This document shows, one piece after another, positions 1-8,738 of a DNA stretch of 64,000 nucleotides (positions are counted from its first letter, which is position 1; every line of letters starts with the position of its first letter). The DNA is taken from positions 992,001 through 1,056,000 of the forward strand of contig OZ239145.1 of assembly GCA_965194535.1 (NCBI GenBank), written 5' to 3'. The notes beneath the pieces are model-generated. The model ran no database searches. It was not told the DNA's origin and saw nothing but the letters and a program-made list of their open reading frames with translations. This DNA comes from Verrucolacustris abundans (GTDB lineage Bacteria; Verrucomicrobiota; Verrucomicrobiia; Methylacidiphilales; Verrucolacustridaceae). The position numbers were made by a program, and so were the translations under genes.

Positions 1-2
1 AA

Positions 3-245
3 AGTTTTCGAAAGCCTGATCCCCGCCCCTTACGGTTCGCCTTTCAAAAGATGGGCGCGGGTTTTGGAAGGCACCTTTTCATAGGAGATAGTGAGATCGA
101 CCTTAAAACGGCACAAAACGCAGGGGTTGAGGGTGTTTTTCTTGAGCATGGATATGGGGTGAAGGGGCGCTTTCAAGCGCGATCCTTTTCGAATGCTGTA
201 GACCTTTTTTCGTGGATGGCTCAGTCAGGCCCCTGCCTGCGATAA
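3..245 (+). CDS. HAD-family phosphatase, C-terminal part (phosphoglycolate phosphatase-like)
   Basis: The gene is cut by the left window edge. The frame is open from base 3, so an ATG at 51 is internal and not the start. The visible 80 residues carry HAD motif III (Lys in RKPDPRPLRFAF) and motif IV (FIGDSEIDLKTAQNAG), the two C-terminal elements that bind phosphate and Mg2+ in phosphoglycolate phosphatase-type HAD hydrolases. The acidic pair in GDSEID is intact. The substrate cannot be decided because the cap domain and the nucleophile are outside the window. It converges with gpmI, with a hairpin between them. Confidence 0.7.
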   Translation, partial: SFRKPDPRPLRFAFQKMGAGFGRHLFIGDSEIDLKTAQNAGVEGVFLEHGYGVKGRFQARSFSNAVDLFSWMAQSGPCLR

Positions 246-249
246 GAGA

Positions 250-270
250 AACCCACTTCTTTGGGTTTTG
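250..270. terminator. Candidate bidirectional terminator between the HAD gene and gpmI
   Basis: AAACCCA (250-256) pairs with TGGGTTT (263-269) across a 6-nt loop. A short T run follows on the plus strand and the A side gives U residues on the minus strand. It lies exactly between two convergent stop codons. The stem is short and the U tract is weak, so efficiency is uncertain. Confidence 0.5.
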
Positions 271-290
271 TAATCGAGACTGAAAGTATC

Positions 291-1838
291 TTATTTTTTG
301 CGAAGAAGTGACTTGCCCGTCATCGCAGAAGGCTTGGGGATTTTGAGCATATCCAGAAGTGTGGGGGCCACATCGGCAAGAATTCCATCCTCTAAGGCAT
401 GCTCGTTTGCATCATCTGCAACGTAAAGAAAATGAACCAAGTTTGTAGTGTGGGCGGTATGTGGAGCACCACTCTTTTCAAGCATCTGTTCGCAGTTTCC
501 GTGGTCGGCTGTCACGAGAGCTTTTCCCCCTACTTTTTCTAGTGCTGCCAGAACCTGACCCACGCAACGATCGATTGTTTCTACGGCATGAATCCCTGCG
601 GTGAGGACACCCGTGTGACCGACCATGTCGGGATTTGCGAAATTTAGGATGATTAAGTCGTCCATACCTTTTTGGATTCGATCCACAACTCGCTCGGTAA
701 GTGCAGGGGCGCTCATCTCGGGCTGAAGGTCATACGTTGCGACTTTAGGAGAGGGGACCATTATTCTCTCCTCTTTCGGGTTGGGAGTTTCTTTTCCGCC
801 GTTAAAGAAGTAGGTGACGTGGGGATATTTCTCCGTTTCGGCAAGCCTTGCTTGGGAGAGACCGTGTGCAGCCACAACTTCTCCAAGTAGATCATTCATG
901 GGGAGGGGAGTGAAGAGATGCTGAATGCCCATCTTTGTGAAATCACTTTCGTAGGGGGTCATCGTGAACACATGAACTTTTGGGTGATTTGATGATTGGA
1001 ATTCAGAGAATTCGGGATCTGCCAGGGAACGAACGATTTGTCTCATTCGATCTGCGCGAAAATTAAAAAAGAAGAGCACATCTTCGTCTCGGATCAGAGG
1101 TTTATTTGAGCCGAGAAAGGAAATCGGGGTAATGAACTCATCCGTTTTCCCATTTGCATAGGATTCCGCGATGGCGGTGGAGGCTGATTTTGCTGGTGCT
1201 CCCCGCCCCTCAACGAAGAGATCGCGCGCAAGTTTAACTCTCTCCCATCGCCGATCTCGATCCATTGCGTAGTAACGTCCCACGATTGTGGCTAGGGTGG
1301 CCCCGGGGCATGAGGCAATCTTGGACTCGAGCTGTGATAGAAACTCGCGAGCCGATGTGGGAGAGCAGTCCCGACCATCGGTGATCGCATGGATATAGAT
1401 ATCCCGATGACCTGCATCGGAGGCGTATTGAATGAGTGCGAGAAGGTGATCGATGTTTGAGTGAACCCCGCCATTGGAAAGAAGGCCGATCAGGTGTAAG
1501 CGCTTCCCCTTGGCTTTTTCAAAGCAGGTTTGGAGAGTCGGGTTTTTTCCTAGGGAGCCATCCGCTTCAGCTAGATTGATTCGGGTAAGCTCTTGGTAAA
1601 CGATTCTTCCGGCACCCAGGTTTAGATGACCCACTTCTGAATTCCCCATTTGACCCTCCGGAAGACCGACCTGAAGCCCACTGGCCTGAAGTCTGGACAT
1701 GGGATATTTCTTGTATAGCTGATCATGAACAGGGGTTGAGGCAAGAAGGGTAGCGTCTCCTTGGTGCTCTGCGCCTGATCGACCCGCGGGGTTAATCCCC
1801 CAACCGTCACGAATCAGAAGAAGAACAGGCTTTTTCAT
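291..1838 (-). CDS. gpmI: 2,3-bisphosphoglycerate-independent phosphoglycerate mutase
   Basis: This cytosolic enzyme interconverts 3- and 2-phosphoglycerate in glycolysis and gluconeogenesis through a phosphoserine intermediate, using two metal ions. The 515-residue length is normal for the family. Visible signatures include the metal-binding Asp11 in LLIRDGWG, the nucleophile Ser67 in GQMGNSEVGHLN, ITDGRD, GRYYAMDRDRRWERV, FNFRADR, NPDMVGHTG and the C-terminal VTADHGNCEQM metal site. It is convergent with the upstream HAD gene and divergent from corA, with only 54 bp between the two starts, so the promoters must share that gap. No anomaly is seen. Confidence 0.97.
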   Translation of the reverse strand: MKKPVLLLIRDGWGINPAGRSGAEHQGDATLLASTPVHDQLYKKYPMSRLQASGLQVGLPEGQMGNSEVGHLNLGAGRIVYQELTRINLAEADGSLGKNPTLQTCFEKAKGKRLHLIGLLSNGGVHSNIDHLLALIQYASDAGHRDIYIHAITDGRDCSPTSAREFLSQLESKIASCPGATLATIVGRYYAMDRDRRWERVKLARDLFVEGRGAPAKSASTAIAESYANGKTDEFITPISFLGSNKPLIRDEDVLFFFNFRADRMRQIVRSLADPEFSEFQSSNHPKVHVFTMTPYESDFTKMGIQHLFTPLPMNDLLGEVVAAHGLSQARLAETEKYPHVTYFFNGGKETPNPKEERIMVPSPKVATYDLQPEMSAPALTERVVDRIQKGMDDLIILNFANPDMVGHTGVLTAGIHAVETIDRCVGQVLAALEKVGGKALVTADHGNCEQMLEKSGAPHTAHTTNLVHFLYVADDANEHALEDGILADVAPTLLDMLKIPKPSAMTGKSLLRKK

Positions 1839-1892
1839 GTATAACTAACATACCTGAAATTAAGGAAGAATCGAGACGAGTTCTTTTGATGA

Positions 1893-2909
1893 GTGAAAAC
1901 TTTGGACGAAAGAGGGAAATCGGGAGATACTCGCAACGTGATTGAGTCATTCGTTTTTAGTGAGGGCAGGCCAGTGAGCCACAATGTGGAGATGGAGGCT
2001 TTACGGTTAGCCCGTGGAGACAAGGGGTTGATCCTGTGGATTGATCTCACGGATCCGACTCCTGAGGAAACTAAGGCAATCCTTGAGCTCCTTTTTGAAT
2101 TTCACCCTCTTGCGATCGAGGACTGCGTGACGCTAAGTGAGCTTCCTAAAATCGAGGATTACGAGGATTACCTTTTCATGATCATGCATAGCGTTGCGAT
2201 AAGCAGCGAGAAGACGCTTAAAATCTCCGAACTGAATCTCTTTTTGGGGAAAGAGTTCTTGGTGACCTACCATCGCGAACCTATTCCCGGTGTTACCTTC
2301 CTGAAAGAGCGACTGACAAAGGGGACCGCTCAACAAGCCCGGGGTTCGGATCGACTGGCGCATCAAATCCTTGATCAGGTTGCCGATTCCTATTTACCTG
2401 TAGTGGAGATTCTGACGGAGGATATGGAGGACGTGGAGGAGAAGGCGCTATCGGGGGTTCGGCGTGAGGATCTGTCGAAGCGGATTCTGCGGGCGCGGCG
2501 CCGGCTTTCTAGTTTAAGGCAGGCCTTGCGTCCGCAGAGGGAGGTGATTTCCCGTCTGGCACGGGGTGAATCGAAGCTGATTCGTGCACTTATGTTGCCC
2601 TATTTTCGTGACGTCCAAGATGCCTTGGCAAGGGTGGATGAACGTTTGCAAGGGTGTAATGATCGGATGATGGTAGCGTTTGATGTCTATACGAATCGCT
2701 CGGCTCACGAGGCGAACGAGGGAATCAAAGTTCTCACGGCACTCACTGCGGTTACGATTCCGCCCGTCGTTGTCGGATCGTGGTACGGGATGAACTTTCG
2801 TCATATGCCGGAACTGGATCATCCCATGGGTTATTATTCTCTCATGGGAGTGACTTTAGCCCTGATGTTGGGAATGGGGCTTTGGTTAAAGTTTAAGCGT
2901 TGGTTTTGA
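1893..2909 (+). CDS. corA: CorA-family magnesium/divalent cation transporter
   Basis: This is an inner-membrane pentameric Mg2+/Co2+ channel of the 2-TM-GxN type. It has a long charged, helical cytoplasmic domain (about residues 1-275) and two C-terminal membrane helices. The diagnostic pore motif YGMN is at 298-301 (GSWYGMNFRHMPEL), followed by the second TM and a basic tail. The 338-residue length is typical. The start is a GTG at 1893; an out-of-frame ATG at 1889 is ignored. It precedes the sensor kinase gene by 17 bp on the same strand, so the two may be cotranscribed, but no functional link is evident. Confidence 0.93.
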   Translation: MKTLDERGKSGDTRNVIESFVFSEGRPVSHNVEMEALRLARGDKGLILWIDLTDPTPEETKAILELLFEFHPLAIEDCVTLSELPKIEDYEDYLFMIMHSVAISSEKTLKISELNLFLGKEFLVTYHREPIPGVTFLKERLTKGTAQQARGSDRLAHQILDQVADSYLPVVEILTEDMEDVEEKALSGVRREDLSKRILRARRRLSSLRQALRPQREVISRLARGESKLIRALMLPYFRDVQDALARVDERLQGCNDRMMVAFDVYTNRSAHEANEGIKVLTALTAVTIPPVVVGSWYGMNFRHMPELDHPMGYYSLMGVTLALMLGMGLWLKFKRWF

Positions 2910-2926
2910 AGAGGGGATATTGAGGA

Positions 2927-4105
2927 ATGAAATCCTCTTTTTTAGAGCGCCTTCTTGAACGAGCCGATCGAGTAGGTCATGGGGAGATTCAGTCTCAAAT
3001 TGCCCGATTGGCTGACGACAAAGGTTTTTTAGAGACAATTTTTAATACTCTCCAAGAAGGGGTTTTGGTGGTGGATGGGGATGGAAAGATAACCTATCGG
3101 AACCAAGCTGCAGGAAGACTCCTAGGGTTGCCTGAATCAGGGGAGTTGGGTGGATGGACTTTGGGTCGTAGTCTTCGAGGGATCGATTGGCGCGAGTCCC
3201 TTCGGGAGAATCGTTCCTCGTCCGGCACAATTGAGGTCAATTACCCTGAGGCACGAATTTTAAATTACTATCTCGTTCCGCTTGAGAAATCGGGGCGCTT
3301 AGGCGGTTTGTATGTGGCTATTTTCCATGATGTAACACGAGATCGCAATGAGGCAAAGAGTGCGATTGAGGCGGGTCGCGTGGAGGCTTTAACTCTTTTA
3401 GCTGCAGGTGTTGCTCACGAGCTAGGTAATCCTCTCAACAGCCTCCATTTGCATTTGCAAATTATGGCGAAGGATGTGGCAGGCTTGGCGCAAGATTCCA
3501 CAAAGAAAATCAGAGAGTCGATTGGCATTTGCCAGCAGGAGATTCGTAGGCTCGATGGCTTGATCACGCAATTTCTGCGGGCAATCCGACCTCAACCTGT
3601 AAAGAAAACACTGGAGGATTCAGGGGCGGTTCTTGAGGAAGCACTCCTTCCGCTTGAGATCGAGCTTAAGGACCGTGGAATTCTTTTGGAAAAGCAGATG
3701 GGTCCCGATACTCCCCGAGTTCCGATGGATCGGGAGCAGATGAAACAGGCAATTTATAATGTGGTTCGGAACGCAATGCAGGCGGCTGGAGAGCAGGGTT
3801 TGATTTCCATTCATGTGCGTCGGGAAGGTGATTTTTGGGTGTTTGAGTGCAGGGATAATGGGGCTGGAATCTCTTCTGATGATCTTCCTCATTTAGGCAC
3901 TCCCTTTTTTACGACCCGCAAAGATGGCACAGGACTGGGACTCATGATTGTTCAAAGAATAGCCCGCGAACATGGTGGATCTGTGCAGATCACGACCCGT
4001 GAAGGGAAGGGGTCCACGGTGAAAATCTTAATTCCTATTTACGAAAAGAGGGTTCATCTGCTTACGGAAACTTCGGGGGTAGATGAAGAGGTGGCCCCCG
4101 TATGA
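2927..4105 (+). CDS. PAS-domain sensor histidine kinase (NtrB/AtoS-like)
   Basis: This is probably a soluble sensor kinase, since no membrane segment is apparent. Residues about 33-140 form a PAS domain (TLQEGVLVVDGDGKITYRN). The dimerisation/phosphoacceptor region has His164 in AAGVAHELGNPL. The HATPase domain has its N-box at Asn282 (NVVRNAMQAA), the G1 box at 310-315 (DNGAGI) and the G2 box GTGLGL at 334-339. Its stop overlaps the start of the NtrC-like regulator by 4 nt (ATGA), so the two form a cognate pair. The signal is unknown; by NtrB analogy the PAS domain may sense a cytoplasmic metabolite or redox state. Confidence 0.9.
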   Translation: MKSSFLERLLERADRVGHGEIQSQIARLADDKGFLETIFNTLQEGVLVVDGDGKITYRNQAAGRLLGLPESGELGGWTLGRSLRGIDWRESLRENRSSSGTIEVNYPEARILNYYLVPLEKSGRLGGLYVAIFHDVTRDRNEAKSAIEAGRVEALTLLAAGVAHELGNPLNSLHLHLQIMAKDVAGLAQDSTKKIRESIGICQQEIRRLDGLITQFLRAIRPQPVKKTLEDSGAVLEEALLPLEIELKDRGILLEKQMGPDTPRVPMDREQMKQAIYNVVRNAMQAAGEQGLISIHVRREGDFWVFECRDNGAGISSDDLPHLGTPFFTTRKDGTGLGLMIVQRIAREHGGSVQITTREGKGSTVKILIPIYEKRVHLLTETSGVDEEVAPV

Positions 4106-5463
4106 GGCCTAAGTTGCTTGTAGTGGATGATGAAAAAAACACAAGGGATGCGCTGCGGCGTGCCTTGGAAGATGTTTTTGAAGTCTTTGCAGCTGCCAAT
4201 GTAGAAAGTTCAAAAAATCTGATGAAGTCCGAACCGATGGATGTAGTGCTCACGGATCTGCGATTGGGAAACGAAAGTGGTTTAGACGTTCTCAAGTTGT
4301 GCCAGAGGCAGAATCTTCCACCCCCTTGTGTTGTCATGACAGCCTATGGTTCCGTGGAGAGCGCTGTGGAGGCTATGCGGCAAGGGGCCTATGATTATGT
4401 CACGAAGCCTTTGGATCTGGAGCATGCTCAACTTTTATTGCAAAGGGCGGTTCGAACTGTCCAAGTGGAGCAAGAAAATGTTCATTTAAAGGCTCAGTTA
4501 GAGCGTTCTTTTGGACTGAACCGAATTTTGGGCAAATCTTCAGCAATCGAGAAGGTTTTGGACCGAGTTCGCCAAGTCGCGGACTCAAAAGCGAGTGTTT
4601 TGATTGAGGGCGAAAGCGGAACTGGGAAGGAGTTGGTTGCACGTGCCTTACATGGTTTAAGTTCTAGAAAAGGAGGTCCGTTTGTGGCCGTCCACTGTGC
4701 GGCTCTTTCCCCTCAGCTTTTAGAGAGTGAACTTTTCGGTCACGAAAAAGGAAGCTTCACAGGGGCAACGGAAAGGCGAATTGGTCGTTTTGAGCAGGCT
4801 CAAGGTGGAACCATCTTTCTGGATGAGGTGGGGGAGATCGATGCGGCCACGCAGGTTAAGCTCTTAAGGGTTTTGGGTGAGCGAACATTGGAGAGAGTCG
4901 GAGGAAATCGATTGATCCATGTCGATGTTAGGCTCATTGCAGCGACCCATCGCAGTTTAGATCGTTTGGTGCAGGAGGGTAAATTTCGGGAGGATCTCTA
5001 CTTTCGGATTCGGGTTGTCCAAATTCAGATGCCTCCCTTGCGAGATAGGCCTGAGGATATTCCGATTTTGGCGGAATCTTTTCGCAAGGAGTACAGCTTG
5101 GAGAACGGTAAAGGGGATCTGTCTTTTGCTCCTAGCAGCATCAAGCTGTTTATGGATTATCGTTGGCCGGGAAATGTGCGTGAGTTGCGAACGGCTGTCG
5201 AGCACGGGGTAGTTTTAGCTAAGGGAAAGACGATTGAGCCTGATGACCTGCCTAACTCTGTGCGCAGAGGGAGCGAGGTAATTCAGTCGCGGGTTGAGTC
5301 AACGACCTTACGGCTCGATAAAATCCAGAAAAACTTAATTGATGTGGCAATGGATAAATCTGGGAAAAACATTTCGAAGGCAGCTCAAGCTCTGGGCATC
5401 AGTCGTCGAACGCTTCACCGCAAGCTGGCTCAATCTGCCAAGAAAGGTAAGATACCTCGGTGA
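4102..5463 (+). CDS. Sigma-54-dependent response regulator, NtrC family
   Basis: The order is receiver domain (acidic pocket VVDDE, phosphoacceptor Asp52 in VLTDLRLG, Lys in TKPLD), then AAA+ domain (Walker A GESGTGKE at 170-177, Walker B-type IFLDEVGEI, arginine-rich sensor region) and a C-terminal Fis-type HTH (SKAAQALGISRRTLHRKL). It should activate sigma-54 RNA polymerase when phosphorylated by the adjoining kinase. The sigma-54 contact loop reads GSFTGA instead of the usual GAFTGA; Phe and Thr are kept. The stop overlaps the GTG of the next gene by 4 nt, linking it to the polysaccharide genes downstream, which are plausible targets, though no -24/-12 promoter was recognised there. Confidence 0.93.
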   Translation: MRPKLLVVDDEKNTRDALRRALEDVFEVFAAANVESSKNLMKSEPMDVVLTDLRLGNESGLDVLKLCQRQNLPPPCVVMTAYGSVESAVEAMRQGAYDYVTKPLDLEHAQLLLQRAVRTVQVEQENVHLKAQLERSFGLNRILGKSSAIEKVLDRVRQVADSKASVLIEGESGTGKELVARALHGLSSRKGGPFVAVHCAALSPQLLESELFGHEKGSFTGATERRIGRFEQAQGGTIFLDEVGEIDAATQVKLLRVLGERTLERVGGNRLIHVDVRLIAATHRSLDRLVQEGKFREDLYFRIRVVQIQMPPLRDRPEDIPILAESFRKEYSLENGKGDLSFAPSSIKLFMDYRWPGNVRELRTAVEHGVVLAKGKTIEPDDLPNSVRRGSEVIQSRVESTTLRLDKIQKNLIDVAMDKSGKNISKAAQALGISRRTLHRKLAQSAKKGKIPR

Positions 5464-7202
5464 GTGCAATTCAGGATCTGGTCTATAATTTAGAGGAGGG
5501 TGGCTTGCGCAGGGTTCTAGTGATTGTTGCGCTAGCTTTTTTGACAATAGGGCTTGTCGCATGGATCGGTATCAGTGAATTCAACGGCTTAAGGACTCAG
5601 GAAGCGATGGACCTTGCCCAACAGGCACGCCAAATTGCCACTGGGCAGGGGTTAACAACCCAACTGATTCGGCCACTGGCCTTGTGGCAAGTGCGGGCAA
5701 AGTTTGGAAATGATGCGCCAGAGGTAAGTGCATTTCCTGAGACTTTAAACCCACCCCTATATCCAGTTCTGTTGGGGGGGCTTTTCAAGTTGGGGCAGTT
5801 ATCGGGGAAGATCCCTATGTCGGTCTCGCCTGAGGCGATCAAAGGAATGAGGGTCTATCCTCCCGACTACATTGTTTTAATTTTTAATTTGGTATGTGTG
5901 TCGCTCTCTGTCTTGGCTGTTTATCTTTGGGGTGCTGGGCAGTTTGACTTTGGCGTAGGAATTTTGTCGGCAGTATTTTTTATTGGAAGTACGGCACTGT
6001 GGAATGAGGCGATCTCGGGTGGCGCTGTTTGCCTAGCCACCTTTTTGTATGCGTGGTCGGGGTATTTCTTTTATCGAGGATTGGTTGGAGAGGAAAATCC
6101 CGATGAGCTTTCGGATCGAGGGGGTCTGTGGTTTGGAATTGCTGGGTTCACGTTAGGACTCACCCCCTTAGTTCAGATGATCCACATCTGGCCTGTTTTG
6201 GCTTTGTTGGTTTGTGGGATTGCCCTTTTTCAAAGGGGTCGGGTTTGGTTGATTCTTGGAATTACAATCCCACTAGTCCTCTTTTTCGGTTGGTTGGGTT
6301 GGCTTTGGGTTAAGACCAGAAATCCTATCGGCCTCAACTGGGCCTACCTGATCTCTGATTCTGCCCACTATCCAGGCAACCTAGTTTGGCGAACTTACAA
6401 CTTTGATATCGAAAAAACCAACGTTTGGAGTCGTATTTTTGGATCTGCAATACGTGGAATAACGTTTATTATTTCGCAAGGCCCCATTTCTTGCGGCGCA
6501 ACTCTCGCGGGTATATTGGCTTTATTTAGCGTTCTTCACGGATTTCGACGAATTTCTGCGGCCACAGCTAAGCTTCTATGGCTTGCCGGTGTAGCTGCCC
6601 TAATTGTGGCAACTGCTTTCGTTGTTCGAGACGGCGGTGAGGGCTCTCGCCCAGTTCTCATGGTTCTCCTGCCTCTCGCATCGGTTTATGGGGCTGCTGG
6701 CCTTTTTGTTTTAGTTGAACGATGGAACCTTGAGGTCGATCTCCTTAAAAAGATATTCGTCGTGCTCTTTGGTATCCTAGCTACCGCCCCTTTGACGTAC
6801 CAAGTGGTTCGGTCTGACTCCGCGCCTTTTGCTTATCCACCTACTTATCCGCCAATATTTTTATTCATGCGATCGTGGTTTGAGCCTAAAGAGTTTCAGG
6901 CAAGCGATTTGCCTGCCGCCGAGGCATGGTATTCGAACCAACCCACTTTGTGGGTTCCTGCAACGCGAGATGAATTGATTAAAATCCACGACCGAGTCAC
7001 TCCTATTTTCAGTATTCTTTTTACGCCTGCCAGTTCGGACGTGAAGATGTATAGCCAGATGCTTCAGGAAAATTCGGAGTGGGCTGCATGGGCTGACGTC
7101 ATTCGAAGGCAAAAACCGCCTGATCTTCCTCAATCCTTTGTTACTTCGTTACCGCCAAATAATGACTATTTACTTTTATCCATACAAAAAAGATGGAACT
7201 AG
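5460..7202 (+). CDS. Polytopic membrane protein, GT-C (GT39/ArnT-like) glycosyltransferase candidate
   Basis: This is a 580-residue protein with about 11-12 hydrophobic helices. A first TM (about 19-37) is followed by an extracytoplasmic loop (EFNGLRTQEAMDLAQQARQI) whose position and content resemble the first loop of GT39-type lipid-linked sugar transferases. A hydrophilic periplasmic C-terminal tail of about 110 residues follows the last helix. The start is a GTG forming a GTGA overlap with the regulator stop. Its place next to polysaccharide export genes supports a role in glycan assembly. The canonical acidic catalytic motif is not obvious, so a function as a polymerase-like or unknown membrane protein is possible. 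Confidence 0.5.
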   Translation: MSAIQDLVYNLEEGGLRRVLVIVALAFLTIGLVAWIGISEFNGLRTQEAMDLAQQARQIATGQGLTTQLIRPLALWQVRAKFGNDAPEVSAFPETLNPPLYPVLLGGLFKLGQLSGKIPMSVSPEAIKGMRVYPPDYIVLIFNLVCVSLSVLAVYLWGAGQFDFGVGILSAVFFIGSTALWNEAISGGAVCLATFLYAWSGYFFYRGLVGEENPDELSDRGGLWFGIAGFTLGLTPLVQMIHIWPVLALLVCGIALFQRGRVWLILGITIPLVLFFGWLGWLWVKTRNPIGLNWAYLISDSAHYPGNLVWRTYNFDIEKTNVWSRIFGSAIRGITFIISQGPISCGATLAGILALFSVLHGFRRISAATAKLLWLAGVAALIVATAFVVRDGGEGSRPVLMVLLPLASVYGAAGLFVLVERWNLEVDLLKKIFVVLFGILATAPLTYQVVRSDSAPFAYPPTYPPIFLFMRSWFEPKEFQASDLPAAEAWYSNQPTLWVPATRDELIKIHDRVTPIFSILFTPASSDVKMYSQMLQENSEWAAWADVIRRQKPPDLPQSFVTSLPPNNDYLLLSIQKRWN

Positions 7203-7235
7203 TTGATTTTTAGTTATTAAGAGCATTTTTCGATT

Positions 7236-7265
7236 TTTAACAGGTTATTGGTAGTTCTTTAACAG
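7236..7265 (+). repeat. Pair of direct repeats TTTAACAG upstream of the exopolysaccharide export genes
   Basis: TTTAACAG occurs at 7236-7243 and again at 7258-7265, a 22-nt period equal to two helical turns. The pair lies in the 124-bp gap before the outer-membrane barrel gene, which is AT-rich relative to its surroundings. Such phased repeats suit binding of a dimeric or tandem activator. No clear -24/-12 element was found with it. Confidence 0.3.
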
Positions 7266-7326
7266 AACAGGACTATACGGTGTGTCTTTATATTGAATAA
7301 ATCCTGCGAACCACAAGATTTAGTGG

Positions 7327-8703
7327 ATGTCGGCAGGTTTATTGAGACCTTTGATTCGATGGCCTTTGTTGTGGGCCATTCTCGTTGGATCTTCGAGCGT
7401 CAACTTTGCTCAGATATCATCGAGTGTTAACTCTGCCCAGATTGAAGGATCGGCTGGCCAGCAGGGTGCAAAACCTTTTACTGCCACTGTGGCAATTCGA
7501 GAGGGATACGACAGCAATCCCCTGACTCAGTCGTATCAGAGTTCGAATGATGTTAATTCGAGCACCTACTCGAGTGTGAATCCCTCCCTCGGCTATAACT
7601 ACACGGGATTACAGGCGGATCTTTCCGCGAGATACGATTTTCAAGGAATCTACTTTCCAAGTCTCAATTCGTCCGTCGACATTCAGTACAACCAAACTTT
7701 TACAGGTCAATACACGTACGCTTTTGACCCGCGTTTCAGTATTACGATCGCGGACAATTTTAATTACTTTGAGCAACCGATCGGCACCCAGTTCTCTGCT
7801 GGTTTAGCACCTGTAACCAACACCCAAGGCAGTATAATTAATCTGGGAACAATCAAAGCGGACTACCGTCTTACGGACCGACTCTCTATGGTCACGCGCT
7901 GGAACAACCAAGTTGTGAATTCCGACGGTCCCGCTAGCTATAACAATTCGGGCGCCATTCAGTCCGGCAGTGCTTCGCAGTCCAACTATATGAACAATGG
8001 TGCATTCCAGCAGTTCCGACTCGATTTTACCCCTGAGACGGTGGGCACCTTCTCGCTCGACTATCAACTCTTTGATTACTACAGCGACCAAACTTTTCGA
8101 GACAACCAGCAGTTTGCTATTACCTTGGGAGCAGATCACACATTTCTGCCGACACTGTTTTTTACAGGTCGTGCAGGTATTCAGTTGAACGATAATTTCG
8201 GCACAAACGATAACCCTCTCAATGTTGGGGCAGGGGGACTTAACAGTGGCGAGCAGGAGATTGCCGTTTATCCCTTTGTTTCTTTGAGCTCAACTTGGAA
8301 TTATGGACAGCAAAACTCGCTTACGGCTGGCTTTTCGATTCAGGTGCAGCAGTCAACTCAAGCCACTTCCTCCGATTCTGAATCGTACAACTTAAGTCTT
8401 AGTTCAGACCATGCTTTCACGGAGAAGCTGAAACTTGTCCAATCATTAAGCGTTCAACTTGCCATTTACACACCAGAGTACGATAAAGAGCAAAGCCTCC
8501 TTATTTACGGAGGATACCAAGGAAGCGGGCAGCAAACTGTTGCGAATTATAACTGCAAATTGTCTTATGCCTTTTATCCATACCTCTCGGCAGAGTTGGG
8601 TTATACTTTTAGTACCTTTCAATCCTATTTTGATGAAAATAATTCCAACGGAGGTAGTTACAATCGGAACGTGGTCTATATAGGGGTGCGCGGTACCTAC
8701 TGA
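7327..8703 (+). CDS. Outer-membrane beta-barrel protein of an exopolysaccharide export locus
   Basis: The 458-residue protein has an N-terminal signal peptide (LLRPLIRWPLLWAILVGSS) followed by long Ser/Asn/Gln/Tyr-rich alternating strands. It ends in an aromatic terminal strand (NVVYIGVRGTY), typical of barrels inserted by BAM. It is similar in style to the barrel proteins found beside Wzc/Wza genes in exosortase or EPS loci, and may form or line the export channel. Just after the hydrophobic core there is an imperfect tandem repeat, SSVNFAQI then SSVNSAQI, giving two potential signal-peptidase sites. There is no recognised catalytic domain. Confidence 0.65.
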   Translation: MSAGLLRPLIRWPLLWAILVGSSSVNFAQISSSVNSAQIEGSAGQQGAKPFTATVAIREGYDSNPLTQSYQSSNDVNSSTYSSVNPSLGYNYTGLQADLSARYDFQGIYFPSLNSSVDIQYNQTFTGQYTYAFDPRFSITIADNFNYFEQPIGTQFSAGLAPVTNTQGSIINLGTIKADYRLTDRLSMVTRWNNQVVNSDGPASYNNSGAIQSGSASQSNYMNNGAFQQFRLDFTPETVGTFSLDYQLFDYYSDQTFRDNQQFAITLGADHTFLPTLFFTGRAGIQLNDNFGTNDNPLNVGAGGLNSGEQEIAVYPFVSLSSTWNYGQQNSLTAGFSIQVQQSTQATSSDSESYNLSLSSDHAFTEKLKLVQSLSVQLAIYTPEYDKEQSLLIYGGYQGSGQQTVANYNCKLSYAFYPYLSAELGYTFSTFQSYFDENNSNGGSYNRNVVYIGVRGTY

Positions 8704-8738
8704 TTGCGAAAGTTTCCGAACCCGAGTAGTTTGGGGTT

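Noticed and set aside
7203..7326. Sigma-54 -24/-12 promoter for the export genes
   Set aside because: Looked for GG-N10-GC with flanking consensus; no acceptable match was found in this gap.
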